DNA of 64,000 nucleotides from an uncultured Lachnospiraceae bacterium. GTDB taxonomy: Bacteria > Bacillota > Clostridia > Lachnospirales > Lachnospiraceae. The translations under genes were made by a program, and so were the position numbers. The stretch covers positions 62,001 through 126,000 of the forward strand of contig CALWIA010000027.1 of the NCBI GenBank assembly GCA_944380605.1. The letters run 5' to 3'. The notes beneath the pieces were generated by a model. It was not told the origin of the DNA, did not search any database, and saw only the letters and a program-made list of their open reading frames with translations. Every line of letters starts with the position of its first letter. The first letter of the stretch is position 1. This document shows positions 51,193 to 61,760 of the stretch, piece after piece.

Positions 51193-52218
51193 GTGACAGA
51201 CTTGAAAAGCGCGCTGACATTGAACGCGGTTATGGTTGCCGCTGAATTTATCGACCGGTATATGGCGGCGGCCAACGGAGAATACGTAAAGGTTTACCTG
51301 TACCTGCTTCGGCATCAGGAACGGAATGTGACGGTGACGGAGATCGCGGACGTCCTGAACCATACGGAAGCGGATGTGCGCCGGGCTCTGGCGTACTGGA
51401 AGCGGCAGGGAGTGCTGCGGGATGGGGAGCAGCCGGAAGCGCCGGACAGCCCGGCAGCCGGAGACGAATCCGCGGCGGCGCTTCTGCCTTCGGAAAAAGC
51501 GGCGGACCCGGCGGTCCGGAAGGAGACGCGGCCCCGCTGTACAGCAGAGCAGATGGCCGGCCTGGCGGAGAAAGAGGAGTTTACCCAGCTGCTTTACATA
51601 TCCCAGAAATATATGAACAAGGTTTTTACGCCCAGGGAGTGCGAGGTATTCGCCTACCTGTACAGCCAGCTGGGCATGAGCGCGGAACTGCTGGAATACC
51701 TGGTGGAATACTGCGTGCAGGGCGGCCACTGCAGCATTCGTTATCTGGAAACGGTGGCGTTAAGCTGGCATGAAAAGGGAGTCCGGACGGCGGCTCAGGC
51801 AAGACAGCAGATGGAAGCCTTTACTTCGGAGGCCTTTGGCGTGATGAAGGCCTTCGGCCTCAGCGACCGGCGGCCCGGAAACTCCGAGATGGCCATGATC
51901 CGCCGCTGGTTTCATGAATGGGGATTTTCCAAGGAACTGGTGATGGAAGCCTGCGGCCGGACGCTGCGGGCCACCCACAAGCCCAGTTTTTCCTACGCGG
52001 ACAAGATTCTGTCCGGCTGGCAGTCCGCCGGCGTGCGCACCATGGAAGACGTGGCGCGGCAGGATGAAAAACGGGGAAGCCGGAAACCGTCCGGAACGGG
52101 GCAGCCCGCAAAGCCGGCGGCAAACCAGTTCCACAATTTCCGGCAGCGGGATACGGACTACGACAGCATGGTTCTGGAGCGGCTGAAGGAACGTCTGGGC
52201 GAGAAGCAGGCCCAGTGA
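51193..52218 (+). CDS. DnaD-domain protein (DnaD/DnaB_2-like)
   Basis: This 341-residue protein has an N-terminal winged-helix-like part (DRYMAAANGEYVKVYLYLLRHQERNVTVTEIADVLNHTEADVRRALAYWKR) and two DnaB_2-type helical modules (FTPRECEVFAYLYSQLG; MIRRWFHEWGFSKELVMEACGR with SFSYADKILSGWQSAGV). DnaD and DnaB proteins remodel DNA and help load the replicative helicase in Firmicutes. I chose GTG 51193 behind GAGGAAGGA. It lies 16 bp before a DnaI/DnaC-like loader gene, which supports a primosome role. Confidence 0.88.
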   Translation: MTDLKSALTLNAVMVAAEFIDRYMAAANGEYVKVYLYLLRHQERNVTVTEIADVLNHTEADVRRALAYWKRQGVLRDGEQPEAPDSPAAGDESAAALLPSEKAADPAVRKETRPRCTAEQMAGLAEKEEFTQLLYISQKYMNKVFTPRECEVFAYLYSQLGMSAELLEYLVEYCVQGGHCSIRYLETVALSWHEKGVRTAAQARQQMEAFTSEAFGVMKAFGLSDRRPGNSEMAMIRRWFHEWGFSKELVMEACGRTLRATHKPSFSYADKILSGWQSAGVRTMEDVARQDEKRGSRKPSGTGQPAKPAANQFHNFRQRDTDYDSMVLERLKERLGEKQAQ

Positions 52219-52234
52219 CAGGAAGGAGGGCGCC

Positions 52235-53215
52235 ATGGCGCTGAGCAATTCACAGTATGACGCGATTATGCGGATATACAGCAGCCGGCAGCTGGAAGAC
52301 CAGCACCAGCAGGAACGCCGATGCCGGGAGGTGTACGAGAAGGTCCCCCAGGTCCGCATGATTGAAGATGAGATCGGCGCGCAGGCAGTGGCCGGCGCCA
52401 GAAAACTGCTGGACGGGGATCCGGATGCGGTGGAGGAACTGAAGCGCCGGACCCGGGATCTGCGGGAGCAGAAGGCAGTGCTGCTGGCGTCCGCCGGTTT
52501 TCCGCCGGACTATATGGAAATGCGCTATCACTGCCCGGACTGCCGGGATACCGGGTATATAGATGGGAAGAAGTGCCGGTGCTTTAAAAAAGAAGAGATT
52601 CGCCTGCTCTATGCCCAGTCCAACATCGAGGAAGTGCTGAAGCGGGAAAATTTCGCTGCCTTTTCCTTTGATGTATACGACAAGGAAACGGTGATACCGG
52701 AGATCCAGATGACGGCGGTGGAGTACATGAAGCAGGTATACCGCTGGTGCAGGGAATACGCCGAGAACTTCCGGCAGAAAGGCGGCAGCCTGATCTTTAC
52801 CGGCGGCACCGGCGTGGGCAAGACCTTTCTTTCCAACTGCATTGCCAAAGAACTGATCGATCAGTTCCAGTCGGTGATCTACCTGTCTTCCAACGACCTG
52901 TTCGACGTGTTTTCCAAAAACCGGTTTCAGCACGAGACGGAAGAAGAAATGCGGGAGATGTACCAGTACATTCTGGACTGCGACCTGCTGATCATCGACG
53001 ATCTGGGGACGGAACTCAACAATACGTTTGTTTCTTCCCAGCTGTTTTACTGCATCAACGAACGGATGATCCGCCAGAAAAGCGTGATCATTTCCACCAA
53101 CCTGTCTCCGGCGATGCTGCGGGACAGCTACTCGGACCGGATCGCTTCCCGGATCTTAAGCAGCTATATGGTGATTCCGCTGTACGGGGAGGATATCCGG
53201 GCGAAAATCCGATGA
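52235..53215 (+). CDS. DnaI/DnaC-like helicase loader ATPase
   Basis: This 326-residue protein has a zinc-binding-like cluster (CPDCRDTGYIDGKKCRC, about residues 100-116), then an AAA+ ATPase core: IFTGGTGVGKTFLSNCIAKELID (Walker A), DLLIIDDLGTE (Walker B) and IISTNLSPA. DnaI in Bacillus uses this arrangement to hold DnaC helicase for loading. ATG 52235 follows GGAAGGAGGGCGCC. It is in an operon with the DnaD-like gene. Confidence 0.93.
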   Translation: MALSNSQYDAIMRIYSSRQLEDQHQQERRCREVYEKVPQVRMIEDEIGAQAVAGARKLLDGDPDAVEELKRRTRDLREQKAVLLASAGFPPDYMEMRYHCPDCRDTGYIDGKKCRCFKKEEIRLLYAQSNIEEVLKRENFAAFSFDVYDKETVIPEIQMTAVEYMKQVYRWCREYAENFRQKGGSLIFTGGTGVGKTFLSNCIAKELIDQFQSVIYLSSNDLFDVFSKNRFQHETEEEMREMYQYILDCDLLIIDDLGTELNNTFVSSQLFYCINERMIRQKSVIISTNLSPAMLRDSYSDRIASRILSSYMVIPLYGEDIRAKIR

Positions 53216-53220
53216 TGAAC

Positions 53221-53249
53221 TTGACTATTCCGGTGCATAATGATATAAA
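53221..53249 (+). promoter_or_regulatory. Predicted sigma-A promoter of prs
   Basis: TTGACT (53221-53226) and TATAAA (53244-53249), both five of six to consensus, are exactly 17 bp apart, with TGA just before the -10 box. The prs start follows 42 bp later. Confidence 0.85.
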
Positions 53250-53290
53250 GGAGACGTTGTCAGACAAACCAAAAGGGATGGAGGAACAGA

Positions 53291-54466
53291 ATGATATACG
53301 AAGAGAAGACCATAGAAACGATTCCGGTGGGGCCTCTGGGACTGGTTCCGCTGAAAAGCTGCACGGAACTGGGACAGAAGGTCAACGACTATCTGGTGAC
53401 GTGGAGACATGAAAGGGAAAGCGAGCACAAATCGACCATCGCCTTCGCGGGCTATCAGAGGGATTCCTATATTCTGAAAAACAAGACCCCCCGCTTTGGT
53501 TCCGGTGAAGCCAAGGGAACCATCGAGGAATCGGTCCGGGGCGACGATCTGTATATCATGGTGGACGTATGCAACTACAGCCTGACGTACTCCCTGTGCG
53601 GCATGACCAATCATATGTCGCCGGACGACCACTATCAGGATCTGAAGCGCATCATTGCCGCCGCGGCGGGCAAGGCGCGCCGGATCAACGTCATTATGCC
53701 GTTCCTGTACGAGGGCAGGCAGCACAAGCGCTCCGGCCGGGAATCGCTGGACTGCGCGCTGGCGCTGCAGGAGCTGGTGAACATGGGCGTGGAAAACATC
53801 ATCACTTTTGACGCCCACGATCCCCGGGTGCAGAACGCCATTCCTTTAAAGGGATTTGAGACGGTGCAGCCCATCTATCAGTTTATCAAATATCTGCTGA
53901 AGACGGAGACGGAGCTGCAGATCGACAGCGACCACATGATGGTCATCAGCCCGGATGAAGGCGGCATGAGCCGCGCCGTCTATTTTGCCAACGTGCTGGG
54001 ACTGGATATGGGCATGTTCTACAAGAGAAGGGACTACACCCGCATCGTGGACGGCCGCAACCCCATTGTGGCCCACGAGTTCCTGGGGTCCAACGTGGAA
54101 GGCAAAGACGTGCTGATCATCGACGACATGATCTCCTCCGGCGACAGCATGCTCGACGTGGCCAAGGAACTGAAGCGCCGCAAAGCCAGAAAGGTATTTG
54201 TCTGCGCTACCTTCGGCCTGTTTACCAACGGCCTGGCCAAGTTCGACCAGTACTATGAGAACGGCCTGATCGACCGGATTCTGACCACCAACCTGGTGTA
54301 CCAGACGCCGGAGCTGCTGTCCAGACCCTATTATATCGACGTAGATATGAGCAAATACATCGCTCTGATCATTGACAATCTGAATCATGACGCGTCCTTA
54401 AGCGAACTGCTCAATCCTACCAAGCGGATCAACAAGCTGCTGAACGCGTACCGCAGCAGAAGCTGA
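53291..54466 (+). CDS. prs: Ribose-phosphate pyrophosphokinase
   Basis: This 391-residue protein has the PRPP synthetase features: SGRESLDCALALQELVNMGVENIITFDAHDPRVQNAIP and the PRPP-binding VLIIDDMISSGDSMLDVAKELKRR near residues 277-300. The long form (about 390 residues, against about 315 in most bacteria) is familiar from Clostridia. It makes PRPP from ribose-5-phosphate and ATP. A cytosine uptake/deamination pair (codB, codA) follows, making a functional link: PRPP is used to salvage uracil. ATG 53291 follows GGGATGGAGG. Confidence 0.96.
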   Translation: MIYEEKTIETIPVGPLGLVPLKSCTELGQKVNDYLVTWRHERESEHKSTIAFAGYQRDSYILKNKTPRFGSGEAKGTIEESVRGDDLYIMVDVCNYSLTYSLCGMTNHMSPDDHYQDLKRIIAAAAGKARRINVIMPFLYEGRQHKRSGRESLDCALALQELVNMGVENIITFDAHDPRVQNAIPLKGFETVQPIYQFIKYLLKTETELQIDSDHMMVISPDEGGMSRAVYFANVLGLDMGMFYKRRDYTRIVDGRNPIVAHEFLGSNVEGKDVLIIDDMISSGDSMLDVAKELKRRKARKVFVCATFGLFTNGLAKFDQYYENGLIDRILTTNLVYQTPELLSRPYYIDVDMSKYIALIIDNLNHDASLSELLNPTKRINKLLNAYRSRS

Positions 54467-54483
54467 GAAAGGCAGGCGGCATC

Positions 54484-55731
54484 ATGAGCAAGCGTACCAA
54501 AGAAGCGTCCGCCCCGCAGATGGACGCGGATTACTCCCTGGAGGCGGTGCCGGAATCGGCCCGCAAGGGATTCTGGAACATGTTTTTTGTCATGCTGGGC
54601 TTCACCTTTTTCTCTGCCAGCATGAGCGTGGGAGCAAAGCTGGGCAACGGTCTGGACCTGTCCGGATTTATCTGGGCCTGCCTCATCGGCGGCGTCATTC
54701 TGTCCGCCTACTGCGGCGTGCTGGCCTACATCGGCTCGGAGACCGGCCTGACCATGGACCTGCTCTGCCGCAAAACCTTCGGAACCAAAGGCTCCTACCT
54801 GTCGTCGGTGATTCTGGGCTTTACCCAGATCGGATGGTTCGGCGTAGGCGTGGCCATGTTCTCGGTTCCCGCGGCGGAATTGATGGGAGTCAATGAGCTG
54901 CTGCTGACCATTCTGGCGGGACTGCTGATGACGGCTACGGCGGCTACGGGCATGAAGGCCCTGGAAATCGTCAGTTATATCTCCGTACCGCTGATCATTG
55001 TGCTGGGCGTCTATTCCATGGTGACTGCCACCCAGGACGGCGGCGGCCTGACGGCGATCTTCGCCCAGTCTGCCGGACAGATCACTTTGTTTGCCGGCAT
55101 CGGCTATGTCATCGGTTCCTTTATTTCCGGCGGCACCGCCACGCCCAACTTTATCCGTTTCGCCAAAAACAACCGGATTGCCGTCTGGACCACCATCATC
55201 GCCTTTTTCCTCGGCAATACGCTGATGTTCTGCTTCGGCGCCGTAGGCGGCGCTTTTACCGGCCGGGACGATATCTTTTATGTGATGATCGCCCAGGGCC
55301 TGGCGATTCCGGCGCTGATTGTGCTGGGCGCCAACATCTGGACCACCAACAACAACGCGCTGTATACCGGAGGCCTGGCGATTTCCAACATCTCCGGCGT
55401 GCGCATGAAGATTACCACCTGGATCGCCGGCATCATCGGCACAGCGCTGGCCCTCTGGCTGTACTGGAATTTTGTCAGCTGGCTGAACATCTTAAACTGT
55501 GCGCTGCCGCCCATCGGCATTCTGGTGATTCTGGACTATTTCCGCCATCGGGGAAAGTTCCGGGAGGGAACCGGAGCCGGAGAGACCATGGTAAACGGAT
55601 TCAATATCGCGGGCATTGTGCTGGGGGCTCTGGTGGCCAACCTGCTGCCCTGGGGCATTGCCGCGCTGAACGCAATGGCGGTGGCCGCCGTCTGCTTCTT
55701 CGCGGGCGAGCTGGCCGGCCGGAAATCATAA
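54484..55731 (+). CDS. codB: Cytosine permease
   Basis: This 415-residue membrane protein (NCS1 family) begins with a short cytoplasmic tail and then RKGFWNMFFVMLGFTFFSASM. About twelve hydrophobic segments are visible, with CodB-like GFTQIGWFGVGVAMFSVPAAEL and IWTTNNNALYTGGLAI. It imports cytosine with a cation. Its neighbour codA starts 21 bp downstream, so a shared transcript is very likely, and prs lies 17 bp upstream. Confidence 0.95.
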   Translation: MSKRTKEASAPQMDADYSLEAVPESARKGFWNMFFVMLGFTFFSASMSVGAKLGNGLDLSGFIWACLIGGVILSAYCGVLAYIGSETGLTMDLLCRKTFGTKGSYLSSVILGFTQIGWFGVGVAMFSVPAAELMGVNELLLTILAGLLMTATAATGMKALEIVSYISVPLIIVLGVYSMVTATQDGGGLTAIFAQSAGQITLFAGIGYVIGSFISGGTATPNFIRFAKNNRIAVWTTIIAFFLGNTLMFCFGAVGGAFTGRDDIFYVMIAQGLAIPALIVLGANIWTTNNNALYTGGLAISNISGVRMKITTWIAGIIGTALALWLYWNFVSWLNILNCALPPIGILVILDYFRHRGKFREGTGAGETMVNGFNIAGIVLGALVANLLPWGIAALNAMAVAAVCFFAGELAGRKS

Positions 55732-55752
55732 CGGAAAGGATGGACGGGACGT

Positions 55753-56991
55753 ATGCTGTTAAAACAAGTGTATCTGGAACATGCCAAGGAACCGGCGGAC
55801 ATCCGGATATCGGATGGGAAATTTGAGAAAATCGGTCCGGATCTGGCTCCCCTTCCCGGAGAGGAAGTGGAAGAGGGCTTTGCCGGAAAAATGGTGCTGC
55901 CGCCGTTTATCGAGTCCCATGTGCACCTGGACACCTGCCTGACGGCAGGCCGTCCCCGCTGGAACTTAAGCGGCACGCTGTTTGAGGGAATCCAGTGCTG
56001 GGAGGAGTACAAGCCGTTTCTGACCAAACAGGAGGTCAAGGAACGGGTGGGACAGGCCATCCGCCTGCAGGCCGGCAACGGCATCCAGCATGTGCGGACC
56101 CACGTGGACATCAACGATCCCAAGCTTACCGCGCTGGAAGCGATTCTGGAACTGCGGGAAGAGGTCAGGGACTATATGGATATTCAGATCGTGGCCTTCC
56201 CCCAGTACGGCATCTTAAGCTACCCCAACGGCAGGGAACTGCTGGAGCAGGCCCTGAAGATGGGCGCCGACGCCGCCGGAGCCATTCCCCATTTTGAATT
56301 TACCCGGGAATATTCGGTGGAATCCCTGAACATCTGCTTTGAGCTGGCCCAGAAGTATGGAAAGCTCATCGACGTGCACTGCGACGAGATCGACGACGAG
56401 GCCTCCAGAGGCCTGGAAACCGTAGCTACCCGCGCCTATGAAACCGGTATGGGAGACATGGTGACGGCTTCCCATACCACGGCCATGCACAGCTATAACA
56501 ACGCCTATGTGATCCGGCTGATGCGGATCTTAAAGATGTCCGGCATGAATTTTGTGGCCAACCCCTGCGTCAACGTCCATCTGGGCGGACGGGCGGACAC
56601 TTATCCCAAGCGCCGCAGCATGACCCGGGTCAAAGAACTGACGGCGGAAGGCATCAATGTTTCCTTCGGCTCCGACGATATCTTCGATCCCTGGAATCCG
56701 CTGGGCAACGGCAAGATGCGGGATCAGGTCTTTATGGGCCTGTACACCGGCCATATGCTGGGCTATGAGGAAATCGTAAATTCCTACCGGTTTGTGACCT
56801 ACAACGCCGCCAGGACCCTGCATCTGGGCGACGCCTACGGCATCGCGGAAGGCAAGGACGCCGATTTCGTGATTCTGGACGCCGGAAACTGGTATGACGC
56901 CCTGAACTACGACGCGGCGGTACTGCGCAGCTACCGGCACGGCCGTCTGATCGCTTCCGCCCAGCCGGCAAGGAAAGAAGTGCTTTTCTGA
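55753..56991 (+). CDS. codA: Cytosine deaminase
   Basis: This 412-residue amidohydrolase has the metal-binding ESHVHLDTCLTAG at the start, THVDINDPKLTAL, LIDVHCDEIDDEASRGLE and FGSDDIFDPWNPLGNG, the expected ligands and catalytic residues of CodA. It converts cytosine to uracil. The upstream permease and prs complete a pyrimidine salvage group. A terminator shared with the convergent histidine kinase gene follows at 57012-57058. Confidence 0.95.
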   Translation: MLLKQVYLEHAKEPADIRISDGKFEKIGPDLAPLPGEEVEEGFAGKMVLPPFIESHVHLDTCLTAGRPRWNLSGTLFEGIQCWEEYKPFLTKQEVKERVGQAIRLQAGNGIQHVRTHVDINDPKLTALEAILELREEVRDYMDIQIVAFPQYGILSYPNGRELLEQALKMGADAAGAIPHFEFTREYSVESLNICFELAQKYGKLIDVHCDEIDDEASRGLETVATRAYETGMGDMVTASHTTAMHSYNNAYVIRLMRILKMSGMNFVANPCVNVHLGGRADTYPKRRSMTRVKELTAEGINVSFGSDDIFDPWNPLGNGKMRDQVFMGLYTGHMLGYEEIVNSYRFVTYNAARTLHLGDAYGIAEGKDADFVILDAGNWYDALNYDAAVLRSYRHGRLIASAQPARKEVLF

Positions 56992-57011
56992 ATTTGAATC
57001 AAGAACCTGTA

Positions 57012-57058
57012 AAAACAGCCTTCGCTTCGGAATGCTTTCCGAGAGCGGAGGCTGTTTT
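57012..57058. terminator. Bidirectional terminator between codA and the histidine kinase gene
   Basis: AAAACAGCCTTCGCT (57012-57026) pairs with AGCGGAGGCTGTTTT (57044-57058) apart from one G-T pair, with an inner TCGGAA/TTCCGA stem. The outer AAAA/TTTT arms supply a T-run on either strand, so it can serve both convergent transcripts. Confidence 0.85.
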
Positions 57059-57074
57059 GCATGCGGGTACAGAA

Positions 57075-58474
57075 TTACAGATTGGTGGCCCGGGGCAGGG
57101 TGAAGATAAACTCCGTGCCGACGCCCACGGTGCTGATGACGTCGATGGTCTCTCCGTGGTTCTGGATGATCTCTTTGACAATGGCCAGGCCCAGACCGGT
57201 GCCCCGCTTGTCACGGCCCCGGGAGGGGTCGGTTTTGTAAAACCGCTCCCAGATCTTTTTCAGGCTGTCCTTGGGGATGCCGACACCGGTATCCTTGACG
57301 GAGATAAACGCTTTTTCATACTTTACCGACGTCTGGATGTAGATGGCGGAGTCGTTGTGGCTGAACTTGATGGCGTTGTCGATCAGGTTGTACAGCACCT
57401 GCTGGATTTTTCCCAGGTCCGCGTAGACCATGGTCACCGGCTCGGAAAAAGTCAGGTCCAGGATGATGCTGCGGCTGCTGCAGGTGCCTTCAAAAGAAGC
57501 GGCCGTATCTTTGATGACCCGGTTGATGTCAAAATTGCTGCGGGACAGGTAGCCTTTGGCGTCCAGGGAGTTGAGGGTCAGCAGTCCCTGGGTCAGCTTG
57601 TTGAGCCGCTCCGTCTCCGAAATCACCAGGTGCAGGTATTTTTCCTGCATTTCCGGCGGAATGGTGCCGTCCAGAATGGCTTCCAGATAGCCTTTTATGG
57701 AGGTCAGCGGCGACCGGAAATCGTGGGAAACGTTGGCCACGAAGGTGCGCTGGTATTCCTCCATCTTGTCCAGCTCGTCGGACATGTAGTTCAAGGTGGC
57801 GGCCAGATAGCCCATTTCGTCGTGGGTGCGCAGCTTCAGCTTGTGCTTTAAGTTGCCTTCCGCGTACTGGTTGGCGGCGGCGGTGATCTTCTTTAACGGG
57901 ATGTACACCGTGGTGGCAAAGACCAGCAGAATGATCAGCGACAGGCCGAAAATGACGCAGGAAGTAAGGTACAGGATGTTGAGAATGCCGTTCTGGGTGT
58001 CCAGAATCTCCTGCATGGGCAGATGGATCAGCACGTAGCCGTAGGTGGTGTAGTTGCCGGTAATGGGGGCGGATACTGTAAGCACGTCATAGGAAAAACA
58101 GCCGTGGTAGTCGCCGATGGTATAGGACCGGTTGCCGGTAAAGGTGGGGTCGAAATCTTCGATGGCGCTGTCGATCCGCAGAGACCGGCTGTCGGCGGCG
58201 ATAACGCCCCGGCGGTCCACAATCCAGATCTCGCCGCCCTGGCAGGCGGCCAGCGCTTCCAGCTGGGGCTGTACCGAAGTCCGGTCCAGGGTCTGCCCCC
58301 GGTAAAAATCGCTGTAGCCGGAGGCCAGCAGACTGGCCTCGTCGTAAAGGGAATCGGCCTCGGTTTCCACCAGATAGTCATAGGCCGCACGGGTGGAAAC
58401 CGTGGCAATGGTGAGGAAGCCCAGCAGGCCGAAAATCAGATATCCCAAAAGAAACTTGTAGTAGAGGGAGTGGA

Positions 58475-58478
<4 letters not shown>
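57075..58478 (-). CDS. Membrane sensor histidine kinase with HAMP domain
   Basis: This 467-residue protein (minus strand) has TM1 (about 8-30), an extracellular sensor (about 31-165, Cache/PAS-like), TM2 (about 167-195), HAMP (about 193-245), phosphoacceptor His252 in VSHDFRSPLTSIKGY, and an ATPase domain with DNAIKFS, DTGVGIP and GTGLGLAIVKEI. Its start overlaps the response-regulator stop by 4 bp (ATGA), the usual sign of a two-component pair. The signal is unknown. Confidence 0.95.
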
Positions 58479-59194
<716 letters not shown>

Positions 59195-59221
59195 ACCATA
59201 CCTCCTGTTGTGTGCCGCCGA

Positions 59222-61597
59222 TTACCGGAAAGTGACAATGGTCACGCCGCTGTCGCCTTCTCCGAATTCGCCCAGGCGGAATTCCTTTACGTATTTCAGC
59301 TTCTTCAGCCGTTTGTGGACCGCGGCCCGCAGAGCGCCGGTGCCTCTGCCGTGGACCACCCGCACCTGCTGCAGATGGGCCAGATAGGCGTCGTCCAGAT
59401 ATTTGTCCAGCACCGGCATGGCTTCATCAGTGGTCATGCCGATGAGATTGATCTCCGGGGAAACGGAGAAAGACTTGGACATCTTGATTTTGCCGCTGCC
59501 GGTCTTTTCCCGGGGCAGCCCCGGTCCGCTGACGGCGGATTCTTCCACCCGCTCCAGATCCCGGACATTGACCTGGGAACGGAGGATGCCCATCTGCACG
59601 TAGAGGTCGCCTTTGGCGTTGGGCAGAGTGGACACGGTGCCGGTGAGATTCAGGGACAGTACCCGGACGCTGTCGCCGATGTGCAGAGACTTGGGAGACA
59701 GGGTCTGTTTCGGCCCCTTGGTCTTGATGGCCAGGTTCTGGTCGGCTTTGTTCATCTGCTCCCGCAGACGGGTGCGCTCCGCCTCCAGCGCCTTGCCGGC
59801 GCCGGACTCAGAGGCCAGCCGGTTGATGTTTTTGATGGTCTCGTCCGCCGTTTCCTTGGCTTCCCGGAGAATCCGGCGGGCTTCTTCATTGGCCTGGCGC
59901 AGGATCTTGTCCCGGCGCTCCTCCAGCCGCTCTTCCTTCTGGGAAAGGCGGGCCTTCAGCTGGGCCACTTCTTCTTTGTAGGCACGGATCTCCGACTGCT
60001 CTTTTTCGATGGTGACGCGGCTTTCTTCCAAATGGGCCAGCAGGTCCTCAAAGGTCTGGTCGTTGCTTTCCATGTGGCTTCTGGCGTCTTCGATGATATA
60101 GTCCGGCAGTCCCAGCTTTTTGGAAATGGCAAAGGCGTTGCTCTTGCCGGGGATGCCGATAAGCAGCCGGTAGGTGGGCTGCAGGCTTTCCACGTCGAAT
60201 TCGCAGCAGGCGTTTTCCACGCCGGGTGTGGTCAGAGCAAAGACCTTCAGTTCGCTGTAATGGGTGGTGGCAACTACGCGGCACTTCATGTTGTGCAGGA
60301 AGGTGAGCACGGCGATGGCCAGGGCCGCTCCTTCGGTGGGGTCGGTGCCGGCGCCCAGCTCGTCGAAGAGGCACAGGCTTCTGGCGTCGGCCTCCTGCAG
60401 AATGGAAACGATGTTGGTCATGTGAGCGGAAAAGGTGCTCAGGCTCTGCTCAATGCTCTGTTCGTCGCCGATATCGGCAAAAATCTGTTCAAAGACCGCC
60501 AGCTCCGAACCCTGGAAGGCAGGGATGTGCAGGCCGGCCTGTCCCATCAGGGTAAAGAGGCCGACGGTTTTCAGGGTGACGGTTTTGCCGCCGGTATTGG
60601 GACCGGTGACCACCAGAAGGTCGAAGGTATCGCCTAAATATACGTTGATAGGAACCACCTTCGCCGGATCCAGCAGCGGATGGCGGCCGTCTTTGATGTT
60701 GATATAGCCGCGGGTGTTGAATACCGGTTCGCTGCCGTTGTCATGGCGGGACAGGGCCGCCTTGGCGAAGATAAAGTCCAGGCGGGCCAGCAGCTGCTGA
60801 TTCATCCGCAGTTCTTCGGTATGCGGGGCGGTCTGTTCGCTCAGATCCGCCAGCACCGCCTCGATCTCTTTCTTTTCCTGGATTTCCAGCTCCCGCAGCT
60901 GGTTGTTCAGCTGCACCACGGCCATCGGCTCGATAAACAGGGTGGAGCCAGTGGCGGACTGGTCGTGGACCATGCCGGCCACCTGGTTTTTGTATTCAGC
61001 CCGCACCGGCAGGCAGTAGCGCCCATCCCGCATGGTGATGACCGCGTCCTGCAGATAGCTGCGGCTGGAATTGAGAATGGCGTTTAACTGGGAATGCACC
61101 CGGTCGTTGGCGATCTTCATGGACCGGCGCACATGCTTCAGCCCCGGGCTGGCGTCGTCGCTGATCTCGTCTTCCGACAGGATGCAGCGTTTGATTTCGT
61201 TGTTCAGCGGCGTCAGCGGCTCCAGCAGGCGGAAGGATTCCTCCAGGGAATCCTCCGGCAGTTCCGAATCCTCATGCCGTCCGTAGGCTTTGGCCCGGGC
61301 GGCGATGGTCAGCAGAGAGCTGACAGCCAGCAGTTCCGTTATATTTAAAGAGCTTCCCACTTCCAGCCTTTTTAACGAGGCGCCCAGGTCTTTCAGACCG
61401 GAAAAAGAAAGGCTCCCTTTCATCCGTACGCGGGAACAGGCGTCGCTGGTCTGGGTCTGCGCCTCCCGGATCTCGTGGATGTCGGTAAGGGGCGCCAGTT
61501 CCAGGCACAGCTGCCGGCCCAGCGGCGAGGTGGCGTACTCCGCCAGCCGGGCAGTGATCTTGTCATATTCCAGAGTTTTCAGCGCTTTTGCGTTCAT
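59222..61597 (-). CDS. mutS2: Endonuclease MutS2
   Basis: This 791-residue protein (minus strand) starts MNAKALKTLEYDKITARLAEY and has a MutS-type core with Walker A TGPNTGGKTVTLKTVGLF (about residues 330-340), Walker B LCLFDELGAGTDPTEGAALA, a long coiled-coil region and a C-terminal Smr domain (LIGMTTDEAMPVLDKYLDDA, VVHGRGTGALRAAVHKRLK). MutS2 acts in recombination control and ribosome quality control rather than mismatch repair. I chose ATG at 61595-61597 because the frame upstream (42 codons) has no MutS2 similarity; AAGGAGGG lies 11 bp upstream. Confidence 0.96.
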   Translation of the reverse strand: MNAKALKTLEYDKITARLAEYATSPLGRQLCLELAPLTDIHEIREAQTQTSDACSRVRMKGSLSFSGLKDLGASLKRLEVGSSLNITELLAVSSLLTIAARAKAYGRHEDSELPEDSLEESFRLLEPLTPLNNEIKRCILSEDEISDDASPGLKHVRRSMKIANDRVHSQLNAILNSSRSYLQDAVITMRDGRYCLPVRAEYKNQVAGMVHDQSATGSTLFIEPMAVVQLNNQLRELEIQEKKEIEAVLADLSEQTAPHTEELRMNQQLLARLDFIFAKAALSRHDNGSEPVFNTRGYINIKDGRHPLLDPAKVVPINVYLGDTFDLLVVTGPNTGGKTVTLKTVGLFTLMGQAGLHIPAFQGSELAVFEQIFADIGDEQSIEQSLSTFSAHMTNIVSILQEADARSLCLFDELGAGTDPTEGAALAIAVLTFLHNMKCRVVATTHYSELKVFALTTPGVENACCEFDVESLQPTYRLLIGIPGKSNAFAISKKLGLPDYIIEDARSHMESNDQTFEDLLAHLEESRVTIEKEQSEIRAYKEEVAQLKARLSQKEERLEERRDKILRQANEEARRILREAKETADETIKNINRLASESGAGKALEAERTRLREQMNKADQNLAIKTKGPKQTLSPKSLHIGDSVRVLSLNLTGTVSTLPNAKGDLYVQMGILRSQVNVRDLERVEESAVSGPGLPREKTGSGKIKMSKSFSVSPEINLIGMTTDEAMPVLDKYLDDAYLAHLQQVRVVHGRGTGALRAAVHKRLKKLKYVKEFRLGEFGEGDSGVTIVTFR

Positions 61598-61640
61598 AAG
61601 AAAAATGCCCTCCTTGCTGCAGGGTATGAGATACATGCCT

Positions 61641-61669
61641 ATCATACCACAAATACAGGGCGGTGTGAG
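61641..61669 (-). promoter_or_regulatory. Predicted promoter of mutS2
   Basis: On the minus strand CTCACA (-35, plus-strand 61664-61669) and TATGAT (-10, plus-strand 61641-61646) are 17 bases apart, and TGG precedes the -10 box. The start codon is 44 bp downstream. Confidence 0.6.
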
Positions 61670-61702
61670 GATATTTTTCGAAAAAGGGGAATTTACTTTT
61701 TC

Positions 61703-61731
61703 TTGCATAAATGGGGATGCCATTTTATAAT
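61703..61731 (+). promoter_or_regulatory. Predicted sigma-A promoter of the HtrA-like gene
   Basis: TTGCAT (61703-61708) and a perfect TATAAT (61726-61731) are 17 bp apart, 29 bp before the start codon at 61761. Confidence 0.88.
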
Positions 61732-61760
61732 ATACGTAGGTCTCTGAAAGGAGGATGGGT

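Noticed and set aside
61598..61723. Upstream extension of mutS2.
   Set aside because: The 42 codons cover a predicted promoter and have no MutS2 similarity; the inner ATG has AAGGAGGG.
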